From positions 961,501-1,025,500 of the forward strand of contig CP066886.1 of the NCBI GenBank assembly GCA_016745315.1: 64,000 nt of DNA, given 5' to 3'. The stretch's first letter is position 1, and each line of letters opens with the position of its first letter. Position numbers and translations under genes: made by a program. Shown here piece by piece: positions 52,744 through 61,608 of the stretch. This DNA comes from Arthrospira sp. PCC 9108 (GTDB taxonomy: Bacteria; Cyanobacteriota; Cyanobacteriia; Cyanobacteriales; Microcoleaceae). The notes under the pieces were generated by a model. That model was not told the DNA's origin, did not search any database, and saw only the letters and a list, made by a program, of their open reading frames with translations.

Positions 52744-54123
52744 ATGAAACTGCCTGATGGCCCTAGATTAATGTCCCCCCTGCAAATTTTGCAGCTTGTT
52801 ATTGATCCTCCCAAATACCTAGAAAACTGCGCCGATAAATATGGCGATCGCTTTACTTTGCGGGTTTTAGGCAATAATTCGCCGCCGGTGGTTTTTTTTA
52901 GTCATCCACAGGCGATCGAGGCAATTTTTGCCGGGTCTGAGGGTCTGTGTCCGGCTGATCAATTGGAGTTAGGACGCATTACCCATGTATTTGAGCCTCT
53001 GACCGGGCCACAGTCTTTAATTGCTAAAGATGGATCGGAACATCAACGCCTGAGACAGTTGTTAATGCCACCCCTACACGGGAAGCAACTTCCCCGCTAT
53101 GGTGAGGCGATCGCCAATATTGCCGACTCCGTGAGCGAAAACTGGTCTGTTGGTGATTGTATCTCTATCCGCAAGTATACCGCCCGAATGTCCCTACAAA
53201 CCATTTTACAGGTAGTTTTGGGGTTGGGTCCCGGTTATCTGATGAACCAACTGCAACAGACCCTAGAAACCTATTTAGAGTGGGTAAATTCCCCCCTCAA
53301 CTCCCTACAGTTTTTTTGGCCGGCTTTGCAAAAGGATCTCGGTGCGGCGAGTCCCTGGGGCAAATTTCTCCGACAGCGACAACAAATTGATGATCTGATT
53401 TATACTGCCATAGGCGATCGCCGCCGGGAAGCCACAGGGGAAGATGTCCTATCTTTGCTAATTTCGGCGAGGGATGAAAACGGCGAGGGTATGAGTGATC
53501 AGGAATTGCGCGATCAGATTATTACCCTATTGCTCCTAGGTTATGATACCACCGCCTCAGCCACTGCTTGGGTATTTTATTGGATTCATAAATTCCCCTA
53601 CATTAGAGATCAACTGGTCGCCGAATTGCAGACCCTCGGAAGTGATAGCGACCCGGCGGAGGCGGTGCAACTTCCCTATTTAACAGCAGTTTGTCGGGAG
53701 GCTTTGCGTCTTCACCCTATTGCCTTAATTTCTCAGCCTCGTGTGGTGCGTGAGTCTGTGACTATTGGCGGCGATCGCTTTCAACCTGGCACCGTCCTAG
53801 TCCCCTGCATTCACCTAGCCCATAGGCGATCGCAAACCTACCCAGAACCCGAAAAATTTCGACCCGAAAGATTTTTAGAACGTCGATTTTCCCCCTATGA
53901 ATACTTCCCCTTTGGTGGCGGTTCTCGTAGTTGTATCGGCATGGCATTATCTCTATTTGAGATTAAAATCATCGTAGCGACTGTCCTCAGCCGTTGCCAA
54001 TTTTCCCTAGCTGATTTAGGTCCTGTGCGTCCCGTGCGCCGGGGAATTACCATTGTGCCTTCGGATAACTTTAAACTAATTGTTGAAAATATCCGACCCT
54101 CCCTCATTTCCTCCGTTGTTTAA
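52744..54123 (+). CDS. Cytochrome P450, CYP110-like
   Basis: Haem monooxygenase; cyanobacterial CYP110 enzymes hydroxylate fatty acids or terpenoids, but the substrate here is unknown. 459 residues from the ATG at 52744 (MKLPDGPRLMSPLQ, the typical CYP110 start); an in-frame TTG lies eight codons earlier. Oxygen-binding I-helix: LLLLGYDTTASATAW. ExxR is in CREALRLHPIA, the PERF motif in FRPERFLERRF, and the haem Cys in FPFGGGSRSCIGMAL. It is soluble, without an N-terminal anchor. It ends 16 bp before menA, so they may share a transcript. Confidence 0.9.
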   Translation: MKLPDGPRLMSPLQILQLVIDPPKYLENCADKYGDRFTLRVLGNNSPPVVFFSHPQAIEAIFAGSEGLCPADQLELGRITHVFEPLTGPQSLIAKDGSEHQRLRQLLMPPLHGKQLPRYGEAIANIADSVSENWSVGDCISIRKYTARMSLQTILQVVLGLGPGYLMNQLQQTLETYLEWVNSPLNSLQFFWPALQKDLGAASPWGKFLRQRQQIDDLIYTAIGDRRREATGEDVLSLLISARDENGEGMSDQELRDQIITLLLLGYDTTASATAWVFYWIHKFPYIRDQLVAELQTLGSDSDPAEAVQLPYLTAVCREALRLHPIALISQPRVVRESVTIGGDRFQPGTVLVPCIHLAHRRSQTYPEPEKFRPERFLERRFSPYEYFPFGGGSRSCIGMALSLFEIKIIVATVLSRCQFSLADLGPVRPVRRGITIVPSDNFKLIVENIRPSLISSVV

Positions 54124-54139
54124 GCCACATATTTAAATA

Positions 54140-55036
54140 ATGACTACTAAACTGATTGCTGATTCTAATTCTAAGCTGTGGGTAGCTGCCATTAAGCCAC
54201 CTATGTACAGCGTCGCTATTATGCCTATTTGGGTCGGAACTGCCCTCGCCAAGTCGGAAACTGGTTTGATAAATTGGGGCGTGTTTATGGCGTTCCTAAC
54301 CGCCGCTATTTTCATCTTAGCTTGGGAGAACCTACTTAATGATGTCTTTGATTCCGAGACTGGTATTGATAAAAATAAACATCATTCTCTGGTCAATTTA
54401 ACCGGCAATAAAGCCCTGATTTTAACTATTGGTAATATTTGCCTCGTGGTGGCGATCGCCCAAATTATGTTAATCTGTTGGTGGCAGCAAGATTTAACCA
54501 TTTTCGGGTTAATTATCCTCTCCTGTTTTTTAGGGTATCTTTACCAGGGGCCCCCTTTCCGTCTCGGTTATCAAGGCTTGGGGGAATTTCTCTGCTTTTT
54601 TGCCTTCGGACCCGTAGGAATGTCCGCCGTTTATTATAGTCAAACCCAAACCTGGTCACTGCTGAATTTAGCCGCCTCTGTTATAGTCGGAATAGCCACC
54701 ACCTTAATATTATTTTGTTCCCATTTTCACCAAGTAGAAGATGATATCGCCGCCGGAAAGCGATCGCCCATTGTCCGCTTAGGGACCCAACGCGGCGCGC
54801 AAATTTTACCCTGGTTTTGTGGTAGTATTTTCGGATTAACTCTCATCGGAGTTGTTGGCGGATTTTTCCCAGCTTGGACCCTATTAAGTTTTGTCGGAGT
54901 CTTCCCAGCCATTCAATTATGCCGCCATGTCCTACAATATCATAATCAACCCCAACAGGTTAGTAACTGCAAATTCATCGCCGTTTCCGTTCACTTTTGG
55001 AGTTGTTTATTATTGGGCTTAGGGTTTATCATTTAG
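54140..55036 (+). CDS. menA: 1,4-dihydroxy-2-naphthoate phytyltransferase MenA
   Basis: UbiA-type membrane prenyltransferase that attaches the phytyl tail in phylloquinone synthesis. 298 residues with about eight membrane spans. The first Asp-rich motif is NDVFDSETGID (near 68-78), followed by KNKHHSLVNLTGNK. The second is EDDIAAGKRSPIVRLGT (near 196-212). Length and motifs fit cyanobacterial MenA. It lies 16 bp after the P450 and close to the divergent menF. Confidence 0.93.
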   Translation: MTTKLIADSNSKLWVAAIKPPMYSVAIMPIWVGTALAKSETGLINWGVFMAFLTAAIFILAWENLLNDVFDSETGIDKNKHHSLVNLTGNKALILTIGNICLVVAIAQIMLICWWQQDLTIFGLIILSCFLGYLYQGPPFRLGYQGLGEFLCFFAFGPVGMSAVYYSQTQTWSLLNLAASVIVGIATTLILFCSHFHQVEDDIAAGKRSPIVRLGTQRGAQILPWFCGSIFGLTLIGVVGGFFPAWTLLSFVGVFPAIQLCRHVLQYHNQPQQVSNCKFIAVSVHFWSCLLLGLGFII

Positions 55037-55089
55037 GGTGAATAAACCCAGTTTCTGGCTCCCACCACAAGTAGATTATAGGCACGTCA

Positions 55090-57533
55090 ATGGCTGTTAA
55101 AAAAACCCAACTATATAGTTCCCTGTGGGCAGGTTGTGACGAACTCCGGGGGGGAATGGATGCCTCCCAATATAAGGATTATGTCCTCACCCTGCTATTC
55201 CTTAAATACGTTTCTGATAAATATGCCGGGAAACCCAACCCCCTGATTATTGTTCCCCAAGGGGCTGCCTTTAGCGACTTGGTGAAGCTGAAAGGTGATA
55301 AAGAAATCGGCGATAAAATTAACAAAGTTATCGACAACCTCGCCGCCGAAAATGACCTTAAAGGCGTGATTGATATTGCCGATTTTAATGACGAGGATAA
55401 ACTCGGCAAAGGCAAGGAAATGGTTGACCGCCTCTCCCGGTTGGTCGGTATTTTCGAGGGCATTAATTTAAGCGCCAACCGCGCCGACGGCGATGATTTG
55501 CTGGGAGATGCCTATGAGTATTTGATGCGGAATTTTGCCACCGAGTCCGGCAAAAGCAAAGGACAATTTTACACCCCCGCCGAAGTGTCTCGCGTCGTCG
55601 CCAAAGTCTTAGCAATTCCCCCAGAAACCCGCCAAGATGCCACCGTTTACGACCCCACTTGTGGGTCAGGTTCTCTATTGCTAAAAGTGGCAGACGAAGC
55701 CCCCAACGGATTAAGCATATATGGGCAGGAAATGGATAACGCCACCTATTCCCTGGCGCGGATGAATATGTTTATGCACAACCATCCTACCGCCGAAATT
55801 TGGAAAGATAACACCCTCGCCGCACCTTATTGGAAGGAAAAAGATGGCAGTCTCAAGCGGTTTGATTTTGCCGTAGCTAACCCCCCATTTTCTTACAAAT
55901 CTTGGAGTAATGGAGTCGATACCGCCAGAGATGAATTTAACCGCTTTGGGTATGGGGTTCCCCCCGCGAAAAATGGCGACTATGCTTTTTTGCTGCATAT
56001 CCTCAAATCCCTAAAAAGCACCGGAAAAGCGGCCGTAATTCTCCCCCACGGCGTGTTATTTCGGGGGAATGCCGAGGCAACCATTCGGCAAAATCTAGTT
56101 ACCCAGGGCTATATTAAAGGCATTATCGGCTTACCCCCTAACCTGTTTTATGGCACGGGTATCCCCGCCTGTATTATTGTCTTGGATAAGGCGGAAGCCG
56201 CTACTCGTGACGGCTTATTTATGATAGATGCCAGCAAGGGATTTATCAAAGATGGCAATAAAAACCGCCTCCGCAGTCAGGACATCCATAAAATCGTCGA
56301 TGTCTTCAATAATCAGCTAGAAATTCCCCGCTATAGTCGCCTGGTCAGTCTGGAGGAAATCGCTGCCAATGACTATAACTTAAATATTCCCAGATATATC
56401 GATTCTAGCGAACCGGAAGACCTCCACGACCTCAACGCCCACATCAACGGCGGCATTCCCCAGGGGATATTAATGCCCTCGGTCATTATTGGCAGGTATT
56501 CCCCACCCTAAAAGCGGACTTATTCACCGAAACCCGCCCCGGTTATTTTCAGTTATCCATTACCAATTATCAACACTCCATTAAAAACCATCCCGAAGCG
56601 GTTGAGTTTGTGAGTGGGACTCTGGCGCTATATCACCAATGGCGGGACCATCACCGGGCGAGGTTGGAAAATATCGCCATAGGGGACAAACCCAAGGAGT
56701 TGATTGGGGAGTTATCGGAGGATTTGCTGGGGCGGTTGGCGGCGGCGGACTTGCTCGATAACTATGACATCTATCAGCTTTTGATGGATTATTGGGGGGA
56801 AACGATGCAGGATGATGTCTATTTGCTGGCACAAGATGGCTGGGAAGGGGGGAAGGTGTTAAGGGAGTTGGTGGTGTCCAAGGGGCAGAAGTTGACGGAA
56901 ACGCCGGACTTGGTGATGGGGAAGAAAAAATATAAAGCCGATTTGATTCCCCCCAGTTTGTTGGTGGCGCGGTATTTTGCCGAGAAACAGGCGCAGATTG
57001 ATGATTTACAAGCGGATTGTGATGGGGTAACGCAGGAGTTGGAGGGGTTAATTGAGGAAAACACGGGGGAAGATGGGGCGTTAACGGATGCCCAAACCGA
57101 TGCGGGGAAGGTGACTAAGGGGAATTTAACCAAGTTGATTAAGGGGTTGAAAGGGTTGCCGCTTTTTGATGGGTCAGAAGAGGAGAGGCAACAGTTGGCA
57201 ATTTGCGAGGAATGTTTAGGGTTATTTGACCGGGAAGCGGAGTTAAAAAAGGCGATTAAAGCGGCTCAGGAGGCACTGGATAGGTTAGTGTTTGCCAAGT
57301 ATCCTAAGTTAAGGGAGGAGGAGATTAAAACGTTGGTAATTGTGGATAAGTGGGGGGCGACTTTGGAGGGGATGATTTTGGCAGAAATTGAGCGGGTAAC
57401 GCAGCAGTTGGCGAGTCGAATTAAGGAGTTAGATGAGCGTTATGCGGAACCTTTGCCCCAATTAGTGGATGAGGTGGAGAGGTTAGCGAGTCGGGTTGAT
57501 GAGCATTTGAAGCAATTGATAATTGATAATTGA
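55090..57533 (+). CDS. hsdM: Type I restriction-modification methylase HsdM, frameshifted
   Basis: Adenine-N6 methylase subunit of a type I system. The first frame (473 residues) has the HsdM N-domain (LYSSLWAGCDELRGGMDASQ), the target region GQFYTPAEVSRVV, motif I YDPTCGSGSLLL (near 189) and motif IV VANPPFSYKSW. It stops at 56511. The second frame (from 56610 or earlier) continues with the helical C-terminal domain. The link is a G-run at 56463-56466: one more G gives GGIPQGDINALGHYWQVFPT and an unbroken 814-residue protein. The 3' end runs into a heptanucleotide repeat. hsdS follows 22 bp later. Confidence 0.9.
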
Positions 57534-57548
57534 TAATTGATAATTGAG
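57514..57548. repeat. Heptanucleotide repeat (AATTGAT) at the hsdM-hsdS junction
   Basis: Four exact AATTGAT units plus one AATTGAG stand head to tail. The hsdM stop codon (57531-57533) lies inside the third unit and the hsdS start is 7 bp after the last one. Changes in unit number would alter the spacing between the two genes. Confidence 0.85.
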
Positions 57549-57555
57549 GGAAAAG

Positions 57556-58809
57556 ATGAGCCGTCAAGAATTAGCTGGGAATAACAATCAAGTGCCGCCG
57601 GGGTATAAGCAGACTGAGGTGGGGGTGATTCCTGAAGATTGGGAGGTTGTCCGTGTTGGCGACTTAGAACCTTATGTCACAAGTGGTTCTCGTGGATGGG
57701 CAAAATATTATTCAAAATACGGTGCGTCATTCATTCGTATTACAAATCTCAACAAAAATTCTATTTATTTAAATTTAAATGAATTAAAATTTGTCGCATT
57801 GCCCAATCATGTAAATGAAGGAAAAAGAACTAGACTCAAAAATGGAGATATTTTAATTTCTATTACAGCAGATATTGGAATTATTGGTTATATAAACTCT
57901 TCTGTTCCTCAACCTGCTTATATAAATCAGCATATCTCTCTTGTCAGATTCGATCTAAAAAATATAGTATCAAAGTATATTGCATACTTTTTAGTTTGTG
58001 AAAAGGTTCAACGCTTCTTTAGAGGATCAACAGATCAAGGAGCAAAAGCGGGGATAAATTTAGATAAAATTCGTAGTTTGCAGTTGGCTATCCCACCCCT
58101 TCCAGAACAAAAAGCGATCGCCTCTGTCCTCTCAGACGTTGACGAACTCATCAGCAGCCTAGATAAGCTAATTGCCAAAAAGCGCCACATCAAAACCGCC
58201 ACTATGCAGCAACTCCTCACGGGTAAGACTCGCTTACCGGGGTTTGGTGGAGAATGGGAAACAAAATCACTAGAATATTTAACAGAATGTCTTGATAATC
58301 TTCGTATTCCACTTAATGAAGTGCAACGCGCAAGAATGAAAGGCAATTATCCATACTGCGGAGCTAATGGTATTCTTGACTATGTAAATGAATATATTAT
58401 TGATGATGATATTATTTTACTTGCAGAAGATGGCGGTTATTTTGATGAGCATACCACAAGACCAATCGCCTATCGTATGAAAGGCAAATGTTGGGTAAAT
58501 AATCATGTACATATATTAAAAGCTAAACCTGGTTATCACCAAGATTTTTTATTTTACTGTCTTGTCCATAAAAATGTTCTGCCTTTTTTAGCTAGTGGAA
58601 CTAGAGCAAAACTTAATAAATCTGAAATGAATAAAATTGAGATAAATCTACCAAAGAACTCAGAAGAACAAAAAGCGATCGCCTCTGTGCTTTCGGACAT
58701 GGACAAAGAAATTGCCGCCTTAGAAAAACGTCGCGCCAAAACCCAAGCCATAAAACAGGGAATGATGCAGGAACTCTTAACGGGGAGAACGCGGTTAATT
58801 AAGCCTTGA
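57556..58809 (+). CDS. hsdS: Type I restriction-modification specificity subunit HsdS
   Basis: Sets the DNA target of the system. 417 residues from the ATG at 57556. The architecture is TRD1 (about 20-175), conserved helix 1 (PEQKAIASVLSDVDELISSLDKL, LIAKKRHIKTATMQQLLTGKTRLPGF), TRD2 (about 230-380), and conserved helix 2 (EEQKAIASVLSDMDKEIAALEKR, MMQELLTGRTRL). The two central helices are repeats of one another. The TRD-coding parts are clearly richer in A+T than the conserved parts, as expected if TRDs are exchanged between strains. Confidence 0.93.
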   Translation: MSRQELAGNNNQVPPGYKQTEVGVIPEDWEVVRVGDLEPYVTSGSRGWAKYYSKYGASFIRITNLNKNSIYLNLNELKFVALPNHVNEGKRTRLKNGDILISITADIGIIGYINSSVPQPAYINQHISLVRFDLKNIVSKYIAYFLVCEKVQRFFRGSTDQGAKAGINLDKIRSLQLAIPPLPEQKAIASVLSDVDELISSLDKLIAKKRHIKTATMQQLLTGKTRLPGFGGEWETKSLEYLTECLDNLRIPLNEVQRARMKGNYPYCGANGILDYVNEYIIDDDIILLAEDGGYFDEHTTRPIAYRMKGKCWVNNHVHILKAKPGYHQDFLFYCLVHKNVLPFLASGTRAKLNKSEMNKIEINLPKNSEEQKAIASVLSDMDKEIAALEKRRAKTQAIKQGMMQELLTGRTRLIKP

Positions 58810-58846
58810 TAGAGATAACACCAACAACCAGAAATCAGCAACCATA

Positions 58847-60037
58847 TTGAGAGGTTGGAAATTGAAGCCCTTTAATAAACCCATCCCCCAAGAAAAACTA
58901 AATATTGTCAACAAAACCCGGTCGAACTTGTTTAGTTGGCGGGGTCAATTTTCCCCTCAACTTATCGAAATAATTTTAACACAATATTGCCCACCTGATG
59001 CCGTCATATTAGACCCCTTTGCAGGTAGCGGCACCGTTTTACTAGAAGCCGGAAATCTCCAACTTCCCGCCTATGGCTTTGATATTAACCCAGCCGCTTA
59101 TATTCTCAGCCAAACCTATCAACTTATCAATAAACCCAGAAAACAGGAGTTAATTAAAATCCTGCGGGAATTAGTAGATCGAGAATTTCCTTATAGAATC
59201 TTTCAAAATGAGCCAGTGGAAAACCTAGCCGAAAAATTAACCCTAATTAGGAATCAGCTAGACCCAGAAGCCAGCCAAATATTTGAGGCTTTAGTGATTT
59301 TGCTCGATGTTGCCAACAATGCTGTTACCAACGAATTAATCCAGTCAAAACTTGCCGATTTAGTTAATCTTATCAAAAATCTGCCCTATTCCGAACACCC
59401 CATAAATATAGGTTTATCAGATGCCCGTTGTCTGCCATTACCCAACAACTCAATCGATTTTATCATCACCTCTCCCCCCTATATCAACGTATTTAACTAT
59501 CATCAAAACTACCGCAAATCTGCCGAACTTCTAGGCTGGGATTTATTAACAATAGCACGGTCAGAAATAGGCTCAAATCGAGCCAACCGCAGCAACCGAT
59601 TTTATACAGTAGTCCAATACTGTTTAGACATGGCTGAGACTCTCCGAGAACTTTCTAGGGTCAGCAAAAAAAACGCCCGCATTATCTTGGTTATCGGACA
59701 TCAATCTAATGTTTTAGGTGTCCCTTTTTATAATGCCGATATTATCGAAAAGATGGGGATACAGGCTAACCTTTTCCACAAGCAATTGAGGCAAAAAAGA
59801 GAGTTTAAAAATAAATTTGGGCAAGTCATCCGAGAAGATATCATCAATTTTAGCAACCTGAAAAATCCAATTTCTCAAGCCAACCTTAACCAAATTGCGC
59901 GCCAAGTAGCCTTAGATATATTAAAAAGCGGTTTATCTTGGGTGTCTCCCGAAAATATAAACCACCTTAAAAAAGCCATTGATAGAGTGCCAGATATTGA
60001 CAACACCCCCATCTTAGATAAAAGACTTTATATATAG
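58847..60037 (+). CDS. DNA methyltransferase (N4-cytosine or N6-adenine)
   Basis: 396 residues. Motif I DPFAGSGTVLLEAG (near 60) is followed by motif IV TSPPYINVFNYHQNYRKS (near 206). The order I-IV and the TSPPY form are typical of site-specific amino-methyltransferases of type II systems. No ATG lies near the start; TTG at 58847 or at 58862 are the candidates. It lies between hsdS and hsdR, so it interrupts the type I locus. A 38-codon frame after it may be what is left of its restriction partner. Confidence 0.85.
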   Translation: MRGWKLKPFNKPIPQEKLNIVNKTRSNLFSWRGQFSPQLIEIILTQYCPPDAVILDPFAGSGTVLLEAGNLQLPAYGFDINPAAYILSQTYQLINKPRKQELIKILRELVDREFPYRIFQNEPVENLAEKLTLIRNQLDPEASQIFEALVILLDVANNAVTNELIQSKLADLVNLIKNLPYSEHPINIGLSDARCLPLPNNSIDFIITSPPYINVFNYHQNYRKSAELLGWDLLTIARSEIGSNRANRSNRFYTVVQYCLDMAETLRELSRVSKKNARIILVIGHQSNVLGVPFYNADIIEKMGIQANLFHKQLRQKREFKNKFGQVIREDIINFSNLKNPISQANLNQIARQVALDILKSGLSWVSPENINHLKKAIDRVPDIDNTPILDKRLYI

Positions 60038-60078
60038 CCACTGACTTAAATTAGTTCACCCTAATCAATACAAAATAT

Positions 60079-60195
60079 ATGTCTGATTTATCTCGACCTC
60101 ATTACACAAAATTAACCGCTTGTCTCCATAACCCTCGCTTACCCGAACCTGACCGAGAAAAGCTAGAAGAAGCCATCAGAAAATATCATTTTTAA
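60079..60195 (+). pseudogene. 38-codon ORF, possible N-terminal remnant of a restriction endonuclease
   Basis: ATG 60079 to TAA 60195, starting MSDLSRPHYTKLTACLHNPR and continuing LPEPDREKLEEAIRKYHF. It follows the methyltransferase by 41 bp, where the cognate nuclease gene would be expected. The helical pattern resembles the first helices of several type II nucleases, but I cannot name the family. It ends 5 bp before the convergent Uma2 gene, so the remainder may have been lost when that gene arrived. Confidence 0.4.
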
Positions 60196-60199
60196 ATTT

Positions 60200-60811
60200 T
60201 TAACCCTCAAAAATCTGTTGAACCGTTAACTCCAACTCAGGAAAAGCCACAGACTCCACCCTATCATTACCTCGAAATTGTCTAACTTCATACTCCCCAT
60301 CAACCATTGTATAAACCGAAAGCGTCGGAGATTTAGGTTCACCAATAAAACGCCGCCCCCCTAACCCCAAATAATCGACAATCCAATATTCTGGGATTCC
60401 CATTAACTCATAATCTCCCGCCTTTCTCAGATAATCATTTTGCCAGTTATTGCTAACCACCTCCACCACTAACCGCACGGACTCCCCCAAGGTAATAATA
60501 GACTCTTTTTGCCAACGGGATTCCTTGCTTAACTCCCCCTTATCCAACACAATAATATCCGGCTGATAACCTGATTGAGTATTCCACGGTTTCAGCAAAC
60601 AATCACCGGGGATAGAGTAAGGTAACTCGTAACGGTCAATTATAACTCCCAGTTTTAGGCGGATAAAGCCTATAATATTAGAGTGCGCTCCTGTTCCTAA
60701 AGGCATTTCGACAATCCTTCCGTTGTGTAGTTCATACTTACAAGTGGCATTTTCTGGATACCAGGCGACAAATTCATCAAAGGATATGGGTTTAGTAATG
60801 GTTTGAGTCAT
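60200..60811 (-). CDS. Uma2 family nuclease, single copy
   Basis: 203 residues. Family pattern: an N-terminal ISFDEFVAWYPE, then YELHNGRIVEMPLGTG. The catalytic set is Asp in YQPDIIVLD, Glu in LVVEVVSNNWQNDY and Lys in YLRKAGDYELMGI, then EYWIVDYLGLGG. It has no heptad linker and is clearly different in sequence from the array copies. Divergent from another Uma2 gene at 60931. Confidence 0.9.
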   Translation of the reverse strand: MTQTITKPISFDEFVAWYPENATCKYELHNGRIVEMPLGTGAHSNIIGFIRLKLGVIIDRYELPYSIPGDCLLKPWNTQSGYQPDIIVLDKGELSKESRWQKESIITLGESVRLVVEVVSNNWQNDYLRKAGDYELMGIPEYWIVDYLGLGGRRFIGEPKSPTLSVYTMVDGEYEVRQFRGNDRVESVAFPELELTVQQIFEG

Positions 60812-60930
60812 AATAAAGGGGAATGAGGAATCTGGAATTGGATGCTGATATTTGGTCGGTTGATTTAATTATAAATTATTAACTGTCAAATGTCAATGGT
60901 CAATTAATAATAATTCTCACTATTTTAACG

Positions 60931-61515
60931 ATGTCTAGGACTATGGCTGCTTTGATATTAAATTTAGACCGAGTTTGCTTGAGTGATGAGCAGTTTTATC
61001 AATTATGTCAAAACAATGCTGATTTTAACTTTGAACGGACTGCTAAAGGAGAGTTAATTATTATGCCACCGGTGGGAGGGGATAGCGGCAATAGAGAAGC
61101 GGATTTAATTATTGATTTGGGAATCTGGAATCGACAAACTAACCTAGGTTATACGTTTAGTTCCTCCACTGTCTTTACATTGCCAAATGGTGCTAACCGT
61201 TCCCCCGATGCGGCATGGATTCGCCGGGAACGTTACGCGGCATTAACCCCCCAACAACGGCAGAAATTCCCTCCCATTTCCCCGGATTTTGTCATTGAGT
61301 TAAGGTCAGTAACGGATGATTTAAAAATGCTACATAATAAAATGCAAGAATATATGGAAGCCGGGGTAAAATTGGCATGGCTAATTAACCCCCAACAGCA
61401 ACAGGTAGAAATTTATCGCTTGGGGAAACAGGTAGAAGTGCAGGATTTACCCATAGAATTATCGGGTGAGGAAATATTGCCGGGGTTTAGGTTGAGTTTA
61501 TCCAGGTATTTGTAG
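60931..61515 (+). CDS. Uma2 family nuclease, single copy
   Basis: 194 residues, starting at ATG 60931 (a second ATG five codons later is possible). Pattern: LSDEQFYQLCQNNADFNFE, ELIIMPPVGGDSGNREADLI, Asp in RSPDAAWIRRERY, Glu in DFVIELRSVTDDLKML, Lys in HNKMQEYMEAGVKLAWLINP. The form ViELrS, with an extended loop, is the common second Uma2 subtype. It lies 94 bp before hsdR on the same strand. Confidence 0.9.
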   Translation: MSRTMAALILNLDRVCLSDEQFYQLCQNNADFNFERTAKGELIIMPPVGGDSGNREADLIIDLGIWNRQTNLGYTFSSSTVFTLPNGANRSPDAAWIRRERYAALTPQQRQKFPPISPDFVIELRSVTDDLKMLHNKMQEYMEAGVKLAWLINPQQQQVEIYRLGKQVEVQDLPIELSGEEILPGFRLSLSRYL

Positions 61516-61608
61516 AAGTCTTGATGTAGGAGTTCCCCGACAACCTAACTCCCCGGACTGTTGGCTAAGATTTATTAAATTTCTTGAATACTACCAGAGA
61601 AGCAAATC

